NCBI GenBank assembly: GCA_905250025.1
Contig: CAJNOJ010000417.1
Span: 9,902-73,901 of the forward strand
DNA length: 64,000 nt
From: Adineta ricciae
Taxonomy: Eukaryota > Rotifera > Eurotatoria > Adinetida > Adinetidae
Reading direction: 5' to 3'
Shown piece by piece: positions 21,934 through 34,004 of this stretch. Under the pieces are notes generated by a model. It made no database searches, was not told the DNA's origin, and worked only from the letters and a program-made list of their open reading frames with translations. Made by a program: the position numbers and the translations under genes. How positions within the stretch are numbered: the stretch's first letter is position 1; every line of letters starts with the position of its first letter.

Positions 21934-22500
21934 ATGACTGAAATCTCACCATTAAATTGCACAACCGCAACGCATGAAAAAATAGTGGTACTTAATCGAG
22001 ATGTAAGATATATGTTGATCAACAAACTTAAAGGTTTAGATGCTATTAATTTCATGGAAGCTGTAAATCGGTCTGAGCAATTTGGTGTAATCGAAATAAA
22101 CGAAGATCATTTTTTTAATGTTGTTTTCATGAAAATCTCCAAGAATAAAACCATCAAAATCAAAATGCCATATCATTTTGCTTGCTTAGACAGTCTGTAC
22201 ATTGATGATCAAGGATATTTGTATACTCAAAAATATTGTCAAGAAGAATGTCCACCGATTCGTATATTCATTCATCCTACTTTTACAGTAGATGCATTTG
22301 AAATGTTATGTTTCACATACAAAACTGAAGCTTTTCGATGCCACAGTCGTTTATTACCATTCAATTGCCATCCATATGTTGGTAATTTAATCTTAGTTGA
22401 TTATTTCAATTATAAAGATTCAATTGGTTCTGTACGTGAACTCAATAAACACGAGAAATATCTTTTCAAAGATATGATTTCTCAAAAAAAGGTTCCCTAG
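21934..22500 (+). CDS. orphan gene 2, unrecognised
   Basis: One 188-residue exon from the ATG at 21934 to TAG at 22498-22500, preceded by a polypyrimidine tract and CAG that suggest a spliced 5' UTR. The protein begins MTEISPLNCTTATHEKIVVL and is mixed alpha/beta in appearance, with several Cys residues in the middle (YCQEECPPIRIF) and no signal peptide or membrane segment. No domain recognised. Confidence 0.6.
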   Translation: MTEISPLNCTTATHEKIVVLNRDVRYMLINKLKGLDAINFMEAVNRSEQFGVIEINEDHFFNVVFMKISKNKTIKIKMPYHFACLDSLYIDDQGYLYTQKYCQEECPPIRIFIHPTFTVDAFEMLCFTYKTEAFRCHSRLLPFNCHPYVGNLILVDYFNYKDSIGSVRELNKHEKYLFKDMISQKKVP

Positions 22501-23070
22501 CTAATTAAAATGAAAAGAATGTAAATACAACCAAATATATATTTAAAAAAATAGAATATAAGATAGATAAGATATGAAAAAGGAAAGAAAAGAAAAAGCG
22601 AATAAATTTTCAGTTTTGACTCTGATGATGAAAGACAAAAAGCCCCCTGTTGTGTATAATGATTTAAATGTAATATATATAACATACAGCTGATTAATAG
22701 ATGACTTCATGAGTGATGAGAACAGGAAAGAGAACGAGAACGACGGGCAAATAGAAGCAGACGGATGAACGGACGAACGGTAAAAAAAAAGAAATGACCT
22801 TTCTGTGTCAGACTAGTGTGTGATTATGTTGGCGGATATTTGTCTGATGAAATAAGAAAAAAGAAGAAAACAATTAAGTCATCAGAAAGAGATAAAAAGA
22901 AAATTAATTTGAGTCTGTCATGTCAACTGTAAGAATCTAACGAAATAAAATTTTACTATAAAATAATTCGAAGAAAAAAGACAACAAATATTAAAATCGA
23001 TATGAAGACTTTATATATCGAATAAAACATGAAATAAACATTTTTCTATGTCTAACTTTGTCTGCATTTA
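22501..23070. other. intergenic within the orphan cluster
   Basis: Purine-rich on the + strand (many GAAAAAG strings), no coding exon seen. The acceptor TGCATTTAG ends at 23071, just before the next gene's first visible exon. Confidence 0.35.
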
Positions 23071-23071
23071 G

Positions 23072-23963
23072 AGTCTACGTCTTTTTGCTCACAAAATCAC
23101 AATAATGAAAATAATCAGTTGAATTTTGTTCAAACAATTACTCAATTTATGATGAACTTTGAAAGTCGTTTTAAATCTGATGAATGGATTGAAGCAATTG
23201 ATTTCAATATATTTCACATATCCGGTGGTTCTATACTAAATAGTCTTTGTTGTGAACCATTTCTCGATACTTGTGATCAGCAAGTGGATTTGAATTTTAA
23301 CGGAGATTCGTATGATGAATTCAAACATGCTGTTGTCAGTACATTTGCCAATTTGACATTAATTATTTCGAAAAAAAATAGTTATCGTTCAAATAACACA
23401 TTGATACAAAAAGATAATGGCATCTATTTCGCCAAATTACATGTTGGTGTCACATTATGTTTTCGTTTTAAATATGTTCCTGATGCAATAGCTCCAATAT
23501 CGTATGTCCTTCACTCGAGTGATATCGACATTAGTCAAATTGCATATACAGGTTAGTTACAGTAAAAAATAAAATAAAATAAAACTAACTGAATTGTTTC
23601 GAAATAGGTTCACAAGTAGTATGCACATTTGCTTTTCTTCAAGCCATTGCAACTAAATCATTTATTTGCTATACTCTATATGAAGATATGACAAAATGCG
23701 TTTACAATCGAATTAATCGATACTGTCAAAGAGGTTTTGTTTTTCTCGAACCTCAATCATTCAATACTGCATGCTATTCTGATGTCATGGTTAAAACGGT
23801 ATTCGACACGAAAACAGTAGAAACACGACAAATATTGGATGATGATGGAGAATTTCAAACTGCAACCATTACACGCGAACCGAGCATATTACCATTCTTT
23901 AATGTTGATCCTTGTTTCCTTCAAGAGGCTTTCATCAAACAAATTTGTTCTGAAAAAAATTAA
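23072..23963 (+). CDS. orphan gene 3, GGS-containing protein resembling nucleotidyltransferase-like families
   Basis: Two clear exons: about 23072-23551 and 23609-23963, joined in phase over a 57-bp intron (donor ACAG/GTTAGT, acceptor GAAATAG). The first visible exon lacks a start codon, so a short 5' exon is missing. The protein (~280 residues) contains FHISGGSILNSLC, then VDLNF about 20 residues on. It later has the pair YTGSQVVCTFAFLQAIAT and RINRYCQRGF. The order GGSxLNxL, (V)D-hydrophobic pair, then CQ/Q-V and RxxRYxxRGF is one I associate with uncharacterised, possibly nucleotidyltransferase-like proteins of large DNA viruses and fungi. The second acidic residue is Asn here, so catalysis is doubtful. 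Stop TAA at 23961-23963. Confidence 0.65.
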
Positions 23964-24199
23964 TAGACATCTATTTCAATTACTTTTTAATGCATGAAAT
24001 TCATTTATCTTTTCATTATCTTTACATTTAGTATATAAACAATACAATAAGGCTTCCAAAATACTAATTCAATTATTCAATTATTGTTCGTAATTTAATT
24101 ATAGCTAACTATTTCCTGTATTTTTAGATTATTCATATTAATATTTCAAAGCTTTTCAATTATCTAAAACTTACAATTACAACAATTAAATTTGTTAAA

Positions 24200-24457
24200 A
24201 TGTCAAATCCAACGTCACCACCATCAAATAATGCAGCAAAACGATCAGCTACCGATGATTTAGATGAACAAGCAAAGAAAATGAAAATTGAAACACCTGT
24301 ACTTGAAAGAAAAACTCCAATGAATTCTGCTGAAAATAATGCTCCAGCTAAATTTGTTACTGCATCAGCACTAATGAATGTACCAATTCCAGAAATTAGT
24401 GATGAAGAGCTATTGGCATTCACGCTTGAATTTGAACGTACACATGGTATCAACTAA
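24200..24457 (+). CDS. orphan gene 4, small acidic/basic protein with NLS-like motif
   Basis: An 85-residue intronless frame from the ATG at 24200 to TAA at 24455-24457. It starts MSNPTSPPSNNAAKRSATDD, then DEQAKKMKIE, a plausible bipartite nuclear signal (KR ... KK-KMK). It ends in a conserved-looking helix PEISDEELLAFTLEFERTHG. Coding signal is good for its size. No family recognised. It lies about 240 bp after gene 3 and on the same strand. Confidence 0.6.
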   Translation: MSNPTSPPSNNAAKRSATDDLDEQAKKMKIETPVLERKTPMNSAENNAPAKFVTASALMNVPIPEISDEELLAFTLEFERTHGIN

Positions 24458-24884
24458 TATCTTGAATAGTCGTCGGAAAAAAACATTGAACCATTTTTTT
24501 CCTTTTTTTTGTGCATGATCATTCATCTATCGTATTTTCAGTATGTTTTTTTCCAGTATTCAAATGAAAAGAAAGATTATGTTAATCACGCTTTTAGTTA
24601 GATATATATAGTTATCAATATCATTAGCAATAGATCATTCTTTTTTCTTTTAGATCAAATTAGTCGTTAACGAAATTCTTTTTCACAAGCATTTGTTAAT
24701 TGTTGCATATCAATCAACACATCGGTTGGGGGTAAGATAACATTGATCTTGATATACATATGTATACATAGATAGTGTGAAATGGAAGAGTATATTATAG
24801 ATAATTTAATGTCATTTAACGTGATGCTCTTCTGTTCTAGCTATTTTCAAAATTGCACACAAAAGAAGCACAAGAAAAATTACA

Positions 24885-25542
24885 ATGGATCGTATCGAAG
24901 AAAATCAAACTGATGCACCATCAGTCATTTTCAAATCATGGCCAATAGATTGGGATGACGATGAAGAGTTTCGAGCTGGATATCCATTTGAATTAAATCC
25001 ATTGGAAGAAATCGATGGTTGTGAATATCCTATCACAAAGACTAATGAATAAATGTTTTCTTTGTAATTTAGAATTACAAAACGAAGGAGAAAAAGAATC
25101 ATGTCTTGTTGAATCATCAACAGAATCTAATAATTATGATGATAGTCAACAATCAGTTACTCTGTCAAGCAGTAAATAAAATTAAACCGAAAGTGAATTT
25201 TTTGAATGTATTTTTTCTATCATTTATTTCATCAGATGATTGCAAACAAAATAATAACAAAGGATCAGAGAAAAATTACGAATCAAGCGAACTTTCATTT
25301 TGTCAACAGGTAAAAAAAATAAAACTTTATTATACATTCGAAATACTATGATTAAATATAAATTTAAGGAGATCGACAAAAAAAAGTCAAAAAATTACAA
25401 TAACGAAAGTGATTGTGATACAAATACGAATGAGAACGAATTCCAGAAAAAATGTGAACAAAATCAACCTAATGCTTACTGTATTGTTCAGGTCAATGAT
25501 ATTAGTCAGAAAAAGAAGGATAAAACGGATTTAGCTAAATAA
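24885..25542 (+). CDS. orphan gene 5, acidic then lysine-rich low-complexity protein, multi-exon
   Basis: Starts at the ATG at 24885 (MDRIEENQTDAPSVIFKSWP), preceded by a TTCTAG acceptor for a likely 5' UTR intron. Several short exons can be read: an acidic one (PIDWDDDEEFRAGYPFELNP), a Ser-rich one from about 25071 (NEGEKESCLVESSTESNN), a third from about 25239 (DDCKQNNNKGSEKNYESSEL), and a last one from about 25370 (EIDKKKSKNYNNESDCDTNT) to TAA at 25540-25542. Introns are 50-65 bp with GT/AG ends, but the first donor is weak. Composition suggests a disordered nuclear or structural protein. The exon boundaries are approximate. Confidence 0.45.
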
Positions 25543-26098
25543 AGAAACAACTATTTTGCAGCAGTTTATGAAAAAACAGCAATATTATATTAAAAAACTT
25601 TATCCTTTTCTTTAATTTTTCAGTTATATTAGCAGTAGTTGTATACTTATTAGTTATATTTACTTCGGAACACGTTTTCAGTCAGCACTTATCTTTAAAA
25701 AATTGAAATAGAACATTTCTTTTTCGTTTGAATAAAATAAAAAATAAGCAACATGCTAGTAGATATAAACTGTGTATCGGGACGACGTCACTCACGGAAG
25801 ATAAAGATGGCAGCAACATGTCTTTTTTTGAAAAGTTGGCTTCATTGAAAAAGAAACATATCAAATTCATTGCACTCATATAGTGTATAGTTTGGAACAG
25901 CACACGTATATCATGCTGAAATGTTTATTTGTTCTGATACGCGAATAAAATTTGACATATAAGTAGCAAAAGCTATTCATACATATATATATATATATAT
26001 ATATAATAGAATGAAAAAATTTGACTTCTCTCATTTGAGTATATTGTTGATCATTGTTCTACTCATTGCTAAAATTATTTTAAGCATTTTTTTCCATA
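25543..26098. other. intergenic with a TA microsatellite
   Basis: No coding region. (TA)n at about 25981-26004. Confidence 0.5.
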
Positions 26099-26750
26099 AT
26101 GAACGGAAATTTCACACCGGAGTATATCAACGAACGTATTGCAAATAACATGTGTCACTTTGGGCACTTAATGAATAAAGACGCACAGGTAGTACCATCG
26201 CCAATATATATAACCGATGTTTATGATGGCCACGATGATGCAGGTCCTCTCTTCTTGATAGGACACTTGAATGGTGAACCAATCTACCGAACCACGCACA
26301 CGGTGGCCCATTGTAAGATTAAAATTTGAAAAGATTAAAGATTCACCACACATATAATTTACTTCGTAGATCTGGAAAAGAAAAAACGCTGTTGCATAAA
26401 ATGGCCACCATTGTTTCCTAATGTCTGGCTACCAGAATGTAGTTTAATGCAACGCGATGTCGTCATTCCAGGAATAGTAATAACATTGTTTGGGGATTTG
26501 CCACGTAAAAGAGTTACGCTTTATTTTTAAATAGATCCCGGCATTTGTTGAGGAAATGATTAACGACGACGATGATGATGATCACAATGACGATCGTAAT
26601 GATTATAGCGACACAGTGTACGAGTTTATAGCCAACGAAGAGGACGATACACATAGCATCAATGATGAATATGATATCGTCGACATTATCGACGAAGAAA
26701 AAGAATTAGAAGGCACGTATACGGTGGTCGAAAAAATCAACATCAAATAA
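26099..26750 (+). CDS. orphan gene 6, three exons, very acidic C-terminus
   Basis: The exons are 26099-26312, 26370-26476 and 26535-26750; all GT/AG ends and phases agree, with introns of 57-58 bp. The roughly 178-residue product begins MNGNFTPEYINERIANNMCH. It has a folded-looking N-terminal half (DVYDGHDDAGPLFLIGHLNG), then KKKRCCIKWPPLFPNVWLPE. The last exon is dominated by Asp/Glu (a run of seven or more Asp, then DIVDIIDEEKELEGTYTVVE). No signal peptide or membrane span. No family recognised. The clean splice structure argues that this is a real gene, the last of the same-strand cluster. Confidence 0.7.
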
Positions 26751-28067
26751 TTTTATCAGAAATGATCGTCTTCTCAACTTAAACATAAACAATTCAAGTT
26801 TCTTTTTAGAAAAACTTTAGCACTATCTAGAGTGCAAAACATATTTTACACATACCTATATTCTCGCAGGCATTTTTCGTTTTTGATTTCTTCATTTGAA
26901 TAAAATATTATGTTATCTTCTGGAACATGATCATCGCTGACGCCGAACACGAATGTCGCAATAACACAACACAATCCACCCATGAATGAAAATATCATTA
27001 TATAAATATGGAGTTTGCCGTTCAAATAGAAAACCAATAAGAACAAAAAGAAAAATGAAACATTTTGATGTGATTCTTCAAATAGATCTATGTATAAGAA
27101 TCATTCTGAAACTACCAGAAGATACACTCTCAACTCAACGAAAATATTTTACCACAAAAAATCTCCCACTTACCTACGTCACTGAACCATTGCTGTATTA
27201 ATCAATTTTCAACTAAATTCAACAACAATCTAAAGCAAAAAATATTAGTACCTAATTACGTTTCATCAACGTAACACATACATGTAAGAAGAGTAAAAAA
27301 ATCTCTCTATCAGAAAACCTTTTTATAGTGTCAAACCTACGTATTCAGACCCAGCAAATGATTCTCTATCCGACCCATCTACAAAATAAACCCTTTTTCA
27401 CAAAAAATTTCAACGAAAAAAATATTTCGATTTCTGCTGTTACCATATGCATACATGAGATGAAATTGAAGAGAAGGGATATTTGACTTGGTTAGAAGCT
27501 GTTCTATGGACTGAAAGTGACAGATTTAGATTCAAAATTGAATTCTCTATCAGAATCATCTACAAAATTGGAGACTTTTCTTCAAATAGAAGATGTTTTC
27601 GTTGTGAAGGCAAATTGTGCATGTAATGTTGAAAGGTAGAGGTAAGTTGAAGGAATGGTAATTTGTTCGCTGCTAAAAATTGCTTGTGTCGATACAAGTT
27701 AGATAGTGGGATTGAGGATTGAGTGTGGTGTATGAATCTGAAGTTCGAAGTGAAAGATATTTGTGTAAAAAGAAAATTAGTGAAAGAGAAAGGCATGTCT
27801 TTCAGATTCATTTGTGCACATATATTGATGTACGTAAAGGGTAATTGTGAGATAAATTTCTTCTGCATGAGAGGTGGAGTGAGACGATAAAGGTTTCAAA
27901 GGAAGATTTGTAGTCGAATGTTATATATGGATTGGCATTAAAAAATGAAAAACGCATATGAAAACAATTTGAAAACGTATTAAATGGAGTTTTGTTTATT
28001 AATCTTGTTTTAGATATAATTTTGTTCTAGATTTATTAAATAGTATTACATCTTCGAATATATCATT
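26751..28067. other. noncoding with satellite fragments
   Basis: Between the orphan cluster and the Helitron. Fragments of the ~200-bp satellite (TCTCTATCAGAA, CCATCTACAAAAT) lie at about 27300-27380 and 27541-27570. No exon supported. The open frames here lack coding character. Confidence 0.4.
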
Positions 28068-31000
28068 ATGACCGTCGAATGCATATTTTGTTGTTCCCAA
28101 TGTACAAATTACTGTTGTTCTGCTTGTGATCGAATGAGCCGTGGTCAGAAATTTGGTCGATTACTTCGGCTTTTGGAGCGATGCTCGGAAAGAGTGGCTT
28201 ATTATGAGGAGATTGGGAGTGCTGTTCATCGAATTCGTCGAGTAAGGCTATATTTTCATCATTCTAAGTGTTTGTTTTGTTGTGTTCAGATCGAATCTAT
28301 AATGACACCATTGGAATTTCGTCCATACGGTGTGTTCGACGATAGAATCCATGTGGTGGATTTAGTTGCAAAGCAATATTTAGAAAAGGCAGCGACTGAT
28401 GTGCAGCATCTTATTCCAGTAGATGTTGATGGTGACGGAAACTGTTTATACCATTCTATTCTTCTGTTAATGAATAATTCAACATTAACGACAAGTGAAC
28501 TACGAGGTAAGTAAACGTACTCGATTTGTATTTGCCTAAGAAATAACTGATTGACAAATGCATAGTTCGCACGATTATTGAACTGGTAACGAATCAAGAT
28601 TTTTATGGAAATGCTTATACATATGTGGTCCAACCTATTGACATAGCTATTAAAGCTATATGCAGAAATCGTACATATTCTGAATTATATGAAATTTGTG
28701 CTTTATGCAGTATATTGAAATGCAATATACGAAGTGTGTATCCTGAAATTGATTTTCGCGATGATATGGCTGTCATGAATAGCATATTTCAACCTATTCC
28801 ACCAATCGTCGCTAATTATCAAGTCGCGATTTTGTGGTGCAACCTTTGGAAAGAAATGGATGTGCGTGCGGTGAATAATAGCACATGGAGTCCGAATCAC
28901 TTTGTTTCACTTTTGTTGCCTAGTTTACAGTCTGGATCTAGTAGCAGCAATCACAGAATATCACTGGCTAAAGTAAGTGATTGGATTTTGAAATTGGGTT
29001 ATCATGATTCTGAAAAATTTTTTTCATTTCTTAAGACTCCTGAGAAGAAAACGGTTAAAAATAACGTTGTTGCTCAAATACGTCTGTCCGACTTTGAATC
29101 GTCTCCTAGTAGACGTTTACGTAGTGACAGCCGCATGAGCGGTGATCAGATTCAATTAATCAATTTGGACGCAATCGAACAGCATTCGAAAGATGATGAA
29201 CCAAAACGTCAAATGCGACTTTCTATTTTAAGAGAACGTGCTCGTTCAAGGCGAAATAGTGAGACAGATCAACAACGTCAAGATCGGCTCGTGAAAGTTA
29301 AAGAACGCGCTCGATCAAGACGAGCAAGTGAAGTTGAAGGACAACGTCAAAATCGACTTGATCAAAACAAAGAACGTGTCCGATCTATTCGAATGAATGA
29401 AACTTTGAATGAAAGTGAAAGTCGACTCGAAGAGAACAGACGGCGTGTTGAGTCTATTCGAATGAATGAGACGGAGACTGAACGTGAAAGTAGACTCGAA
29501 CAGAATAGACAATGTGTTGAGTCTATTCGAATGAATGAAACAGATGAAGAGCATCAAATTCGAATTAATCATCAACGAATACGAAGTCAAGCAAACAGAA
29601 CCAACAAAAGACTAGACAAGGAAACGTCTGATATCACCGATATTCAAGGACATAGTATTCATGCACACTCAAGCAGAAATCGAAATAATTTTCGTAATGT
29701 TGGTGGCTCTACAAATGATTTTTTTCTAAATGAAACAATGACAAGTATTCAAAAAAACCAAACTTCTTCAGCATGGCCTGCACCGATTCCTACTGCGTTA
29801 AAAGAAGCTTGCTTGCAGCAATTTCTTCAAAGAATGTCTATGTCAGCACTAGCTGAAGTTACTTGTGCAATCTGCAATATTCGTACTCCAGAACAACAAT
29901 CAAAAAAAATAGCAACATCGGAAATACCTCATCTACATTTACTCAAAGTTTCCGATTGACTCAAAAATATAGTCACCAACACTCAATACTCAAACTTACA
30001 AAATTCTAACGGTAATATTATACAAAACATAAACTAAAATATTTTTATTTTCGAAAAGATAAAAAACCTCAAACTCTATAAGTTACAAAGAAGACGAATT
30101 CTGTTTTAGGTTCACCGACATCTAATTCATCCTCTTACTATTGTGAGAATGGAATTATTTTTTACAAAAATGGTCTATTTCAACAAAACAGAACTAATAT
30201 GTGTATTATTTGTCTGAAGTGTTATGAATCTTTGTCGAAAGAAAAAATTCCAAAATTTTCACCAGCGAACAACATGTGGTTAGGTGATGTGCCTATTGAA
30301 TTGCAAGGATTAACAATTCCAGAAGAAAAATTGATATCCCTCCATCGACAAAATAGCTGTGTAATAAAACTTCAATCACCTTTCCATACATCAACCACTG
30401 CACAAGGTGCATTAAAAGGCAACTGTATCACTTTTCTTCAAAATACACCAAATATTGTTAACAGCTTACCACTTACCATGGAAGATTTATGTGACACACT
30501 TAAAGTGATATTTATCGGTGCTCGTCCTTCTCAGCGTATTCAACTAAAAAGAGTTCTAACAGTACGAAAGAAAAAAGTTGCTCAAGCGCTGTATTGGTTA
30601 AAAAATAATAATATATTTTATAAAAATATTGAAATAAATATGGATAATATTATGAAATTACCTGAGGACGATGTACCAGAATCTATTATGCTAACAATGG
30701 AACAAAAAATAGGTGATGAACAGGAACCATCTGCAAGAGCTGGATACATTCCTGATCCTTTATTAAATCCAGTAGAATCTGTTAATTCAGATAGCATTCC
30801 TATTAACAACAGGTAGATAACATTATTTACGAAAATTTCTTAGAGATAGTAATGTTTTTCTTCTCATTAGTGCTGTTCTTGATGTAAATGGTTCATTAGT
30901 ATCTTCAGATGAAATTAACAATTATATTTTGACAAAAATAAAAAATGATGGAACAGATAATCAAATGGATGTTGAAAGAGTTTACTTGATTCCTCATTCT

Positions 31001-31424
31001 TCCAAACCTGCCAATGAATATTTTAACCCAAAACTATTAGCAGGTCTATATCCAGCTTTGTTTTGTTATGGACGTGGCACACCTGAAGATCAATCAAAGT
31101 CAATCAACATAAGCCTTCGAGAACATATACGTTATCTTCTATCATATGATGATCGGCGTTTTGAAAAGAATCACAGTTTCATTTTTTTAGTCTTTAATAT
31201 CTTGCAAAGACGTGATGCCTGCCTTCATGCTCAACTTATAGCTACGAAACCTTACTTTCGATCTTCTGCTCAGGAAATTCAATCATTAAAGAGTTCTGAC
31301 ATTGAGACAGCTCTCAAGAATATATCTACTAAAACATATGATATGAGTTCTAACAAGGCATTAGGTAAATTATTAAATCATATTAAAACAATCGGTGGTA
31401 GAGTAATCGAGTACTATCATTACA
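28068..31424 (+). mobile_element. OTU-domain Helitron, 5' part of the transposase gene, truncated
   Basis: A multi-exon Rep/helicase-type gene. Exon block 1 (28068-28505) has VDGDGNCLYHSI, the catalytic Asp/Cys motif of an OTU cysteine protease. A 54-bp stretch at 28230-28289 with GTAAGG and TTCAG ends may be an in-frame intron. Exon block 2 (from about 28565) completes the OTU fold (STWSPNHFVSLLLP) and carries a charged array of ERARSRR/RMNETE repeats. It ends in a cysteine module and a TGA at 29957-29959, within what looks like continuing frame. A further exon (about 30109-30815) matches the DUF6570-type region (KFSPANNMWLGDVPIELQGL, ALKGNCITFLQN). After a 60-bp intron, the Helitron-like N domain follows (NPKLLAGLYPALFCYGRGTP, HSFIFLVFNILQRRDA). 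It stops at about 31424 before the HUH Rep and helicase parts. Non-functional. Confidence 0.85.
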
Positions 31425-32557
31425 GATATTCTTACTATTTCACCATCTGGTATGACTAAAAGTTCAATTACATTAGATCCAAATGATAATAATACGTATA
31501 TCATGTTTATTCAATGGACTCCTCGACCACATCAATATGGTATTCATCAACTCTGTTTGACTCCAGTCGATTCTATCGGACAAACGGGACAACAAGTCTG
31601 TTATACATTTCAAGTCGATATAGCTCCACCTCAATTTGTCGATAGATCAATGACACCCAGAGGACTTGTATCACGAAATCAAGCTATCTGGTCGATATCA
31701 ACTGATCAAAACATAGTACCCTCGATACAAGCAATTGCATATATTCGATATTTCAAACGAATCATTGGAGGTACAGATCAAGAAGTACTGCGTATCAGTA
31801 CCGCTAACAATGTTATATATCAATCAAGACGAATTCTAATCAATACAGGCAGTATGACTTGGGAAGAAGTAGGAACTTTCTATACAGTTCGATTTTTGAC
31901 ATTCTAAGTATTTCAAACCTATTTTAGGATGCACACTATTATATTTTATTTGATAGTGGCGTAGTATCTATCAATCAATCATGTGGAATTGAATCAAGTC
32001 CAATTACTGATAAATATTTTTGGGAATTTTGGACTGAATCAGCAAGAATTACAACACAAGAACCAGTCACTACTAATGTTATTACAACTTCAACAACAAA
32101 ATCAATCTCTACTACAACGACTCGTATTGCACAACCAATAACGACAACAATAAACAACAATGTATCAAATAAATTTTGTCCCAAATGGTTAACATTCAAT
32201 ACTATACTCAATCTTACAAGTAGTATTGTTCAACCAAATCATGCATTTTGCTTCACGGTTAATACTACTTTTGCTGATGTAACAATTGTAGCTAATACTT
32301 GGGTTTCTTGTTCTACTTGGAAAATATCGGGTACTGCTGATCCTCTTCTAGAATTATTTACACCAGAAACAAATATTGGTTCACCAATAGCTCAGAATGA
32401 TGATGGAAATAGTATATCTCATCTTAATTGTTATGCTGCTGTACTTAGTTATCGATTAATGAAAGGTAATCATCGAATCGTTATTCGTCATCAAAAATGT
32501 GCTTATGGAAACTTTGAATTACGTATATCAAGTGAAACAAACAATATACTCAAATAA
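31425..32557 (+). pseudogene. secreted protein with Ser/Thr linker and prepeptidase-C-like C-terminal domain, 5' truncated
   Basis: Coding sequence begins abruptly at the Helitron junction, in a frame reading ILTISPSGMTKSSITLDPND. It runs to about 31876, then over a ~52-bp intron to an exon from about 31929 (DAHYYILFDSGVVSINQSCG) ending in TAA at 32555-32557. The first half looks like an Ig-like extracellular module with Pro-rich boundaries (FQVDIAPPQFVDRSMTP). A Thr-rich linker follows, and then a Cys-containing beta domain (HAFCFTVNTTFADVTIVANT, HRIVIRHQKCAYGNFELRIS) resembling PPC-type domains of secreted proteins. No start codon or signal peptide remains, so the 5' part was lost where the Helitron remnant now sits. 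Confidence 0.6.
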
Positions 32558-32923
32558 AAGAAAAAGACTTATGACTTTCTTTACCTAACATTTAATCAAG
32601 ATTTTATTCATATTTAATCATAATCATATTTTATATAAACATAATGAAATAAAGATTTTCTCTATACACAACTACTATTTCATATAACATATTGTTATTT
32701 GAAGTTAGTTCATTTATTTTAATAACATAAAAGAAACACGGTTAACTTGTTTGTTATTTCAGAAAAATAGAATAATTTTGTTTTTCTTTCTGTTAATATA
32801 GCTGTAAAACATAGCAACCAGTTCTTTCCACGTTTATAAATTGTCATTTAAAGAATATTTTTTGAAATATAAAACAATTTGTATTTTTGGGATTTCTAAT
32901 CGAATTTCGAACGATAGTGAATC

Positions 32924-33925
32924 ATGTCTGTTACAATAGAAAAACGTTGCTCTATCATAGCGTCTATTATTGTCGATGTTCTTAATTTATGTGGACAAAT
33001 TGGGATTTATTTTGCACAAAAAGCAGAACAACTCGATGAGTATAAAAAACGACAATTTTTCTTTATTATTCTTGGTATTAGTGCAGCGAATCTTTTCAAA
33101 TCAATCTTTTTGAGTGAACGTATCAAAATAGGAATTTCATGTTTAAATGAAATCGGTGAACTTTTCTGTTATTTACTTGTTCTTGAACGTACATTGATAG
33201 TTTTGATTATTTCATTAACATTCTTTGGACTTCAATTTTTATGTTATCTTATCACGTTTTATTTCACTCAAACTGATCATCAGACAAAATTGATTGCATA
33301 TCGAATTGGAATCTTCATTTATCGTCTTTCTATGTATATTGGTACAAATGGTAGTTCTCTCTTAACATTATTACTTAATTCAGAATCTCAATTTCGTCAA
33401 ACACTTTATGAAATGAGTATAATTATTTCGATTTTTTATCTACTGTATTGTTTGGAAATTCAACCATTACTGATCCATCGACAAATCAAATACAAATTCA
33501 AAGGACAACCGGTTGGGAAATGCCTGTCCGTTTCAATTTCGAACAGTGTTCGAAAGATACTAGTCGTTCTGAACGTTTGTGGACTTTTACAATTTATTTA
33601 ATTTCAACCGTATTTCGTTGTTTCTATATGGCTATTTTAACAGTTGTTTGAGCAAGTCTTGAACTGGAAGAAAAAGGATCACAAGTATCATCTTACGATC
33701 GATGTGTTTGTATTTTCTTTTTAGTTATTACTTCATGTGTTCTACTTGCTAGTCCTCGTTTCTGTTGTGCTATATTTTTTGTCATATATGGTATTATTTC
33801 CAATAAATCGATGTCTCGATAAGTTCATTAATAAGTGGAACGTTTCAGATAAAAAAAAGGAAGCAGAAATAGTCTCGAAAATGATAATATACCAGATCGA
33901 ACAGATTGATCTTCCGACTTCATGA
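32924..33925 (+). pseudogene. multi-pass membrane protein of unknown family, frame-broken
   Basis: From the ATG at 32924 (MSVTIEKRCSIIASIIVDVL) a frame with about six hydrophobic spans runs to about 33460. The coding signal then shifts to another frame (FGNSTITDPSTNQIQIQRTT, about 33448-33651), meets TGA at 33649-33651, and resumes in a third stretch (about 33670-33925; FYLLVLVSVVLYFLSYMVLF). The whole would be a roughly 330-residue protein with 8 or so membrane segments and a conserved-looking extracellular loop. At least one frameshift and one stop separate the parts. No transporter or receptor family was recognised. Confidence 0.55.
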
Positions 33926-34004
33926 TATATTGGTTATATTTGTTTTATACTTGATCAGACAGGGATCCCTATGAAGAATTATTCTAGATCTTTATCATTT
34001 TATA

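Noticed and set aside
22835-22880. CTGATGA followed by GAAAAC as another hammerhead candidate
   Set aside because: No complementary stem I or II arms could be found, and there is no CCCTCA tract nearby.
27560-27868. Minus-strand 102-residue open frame
   Set aside because: No domain, no splice context and AT-rich codon use similar to the flanking noncoding DNA.
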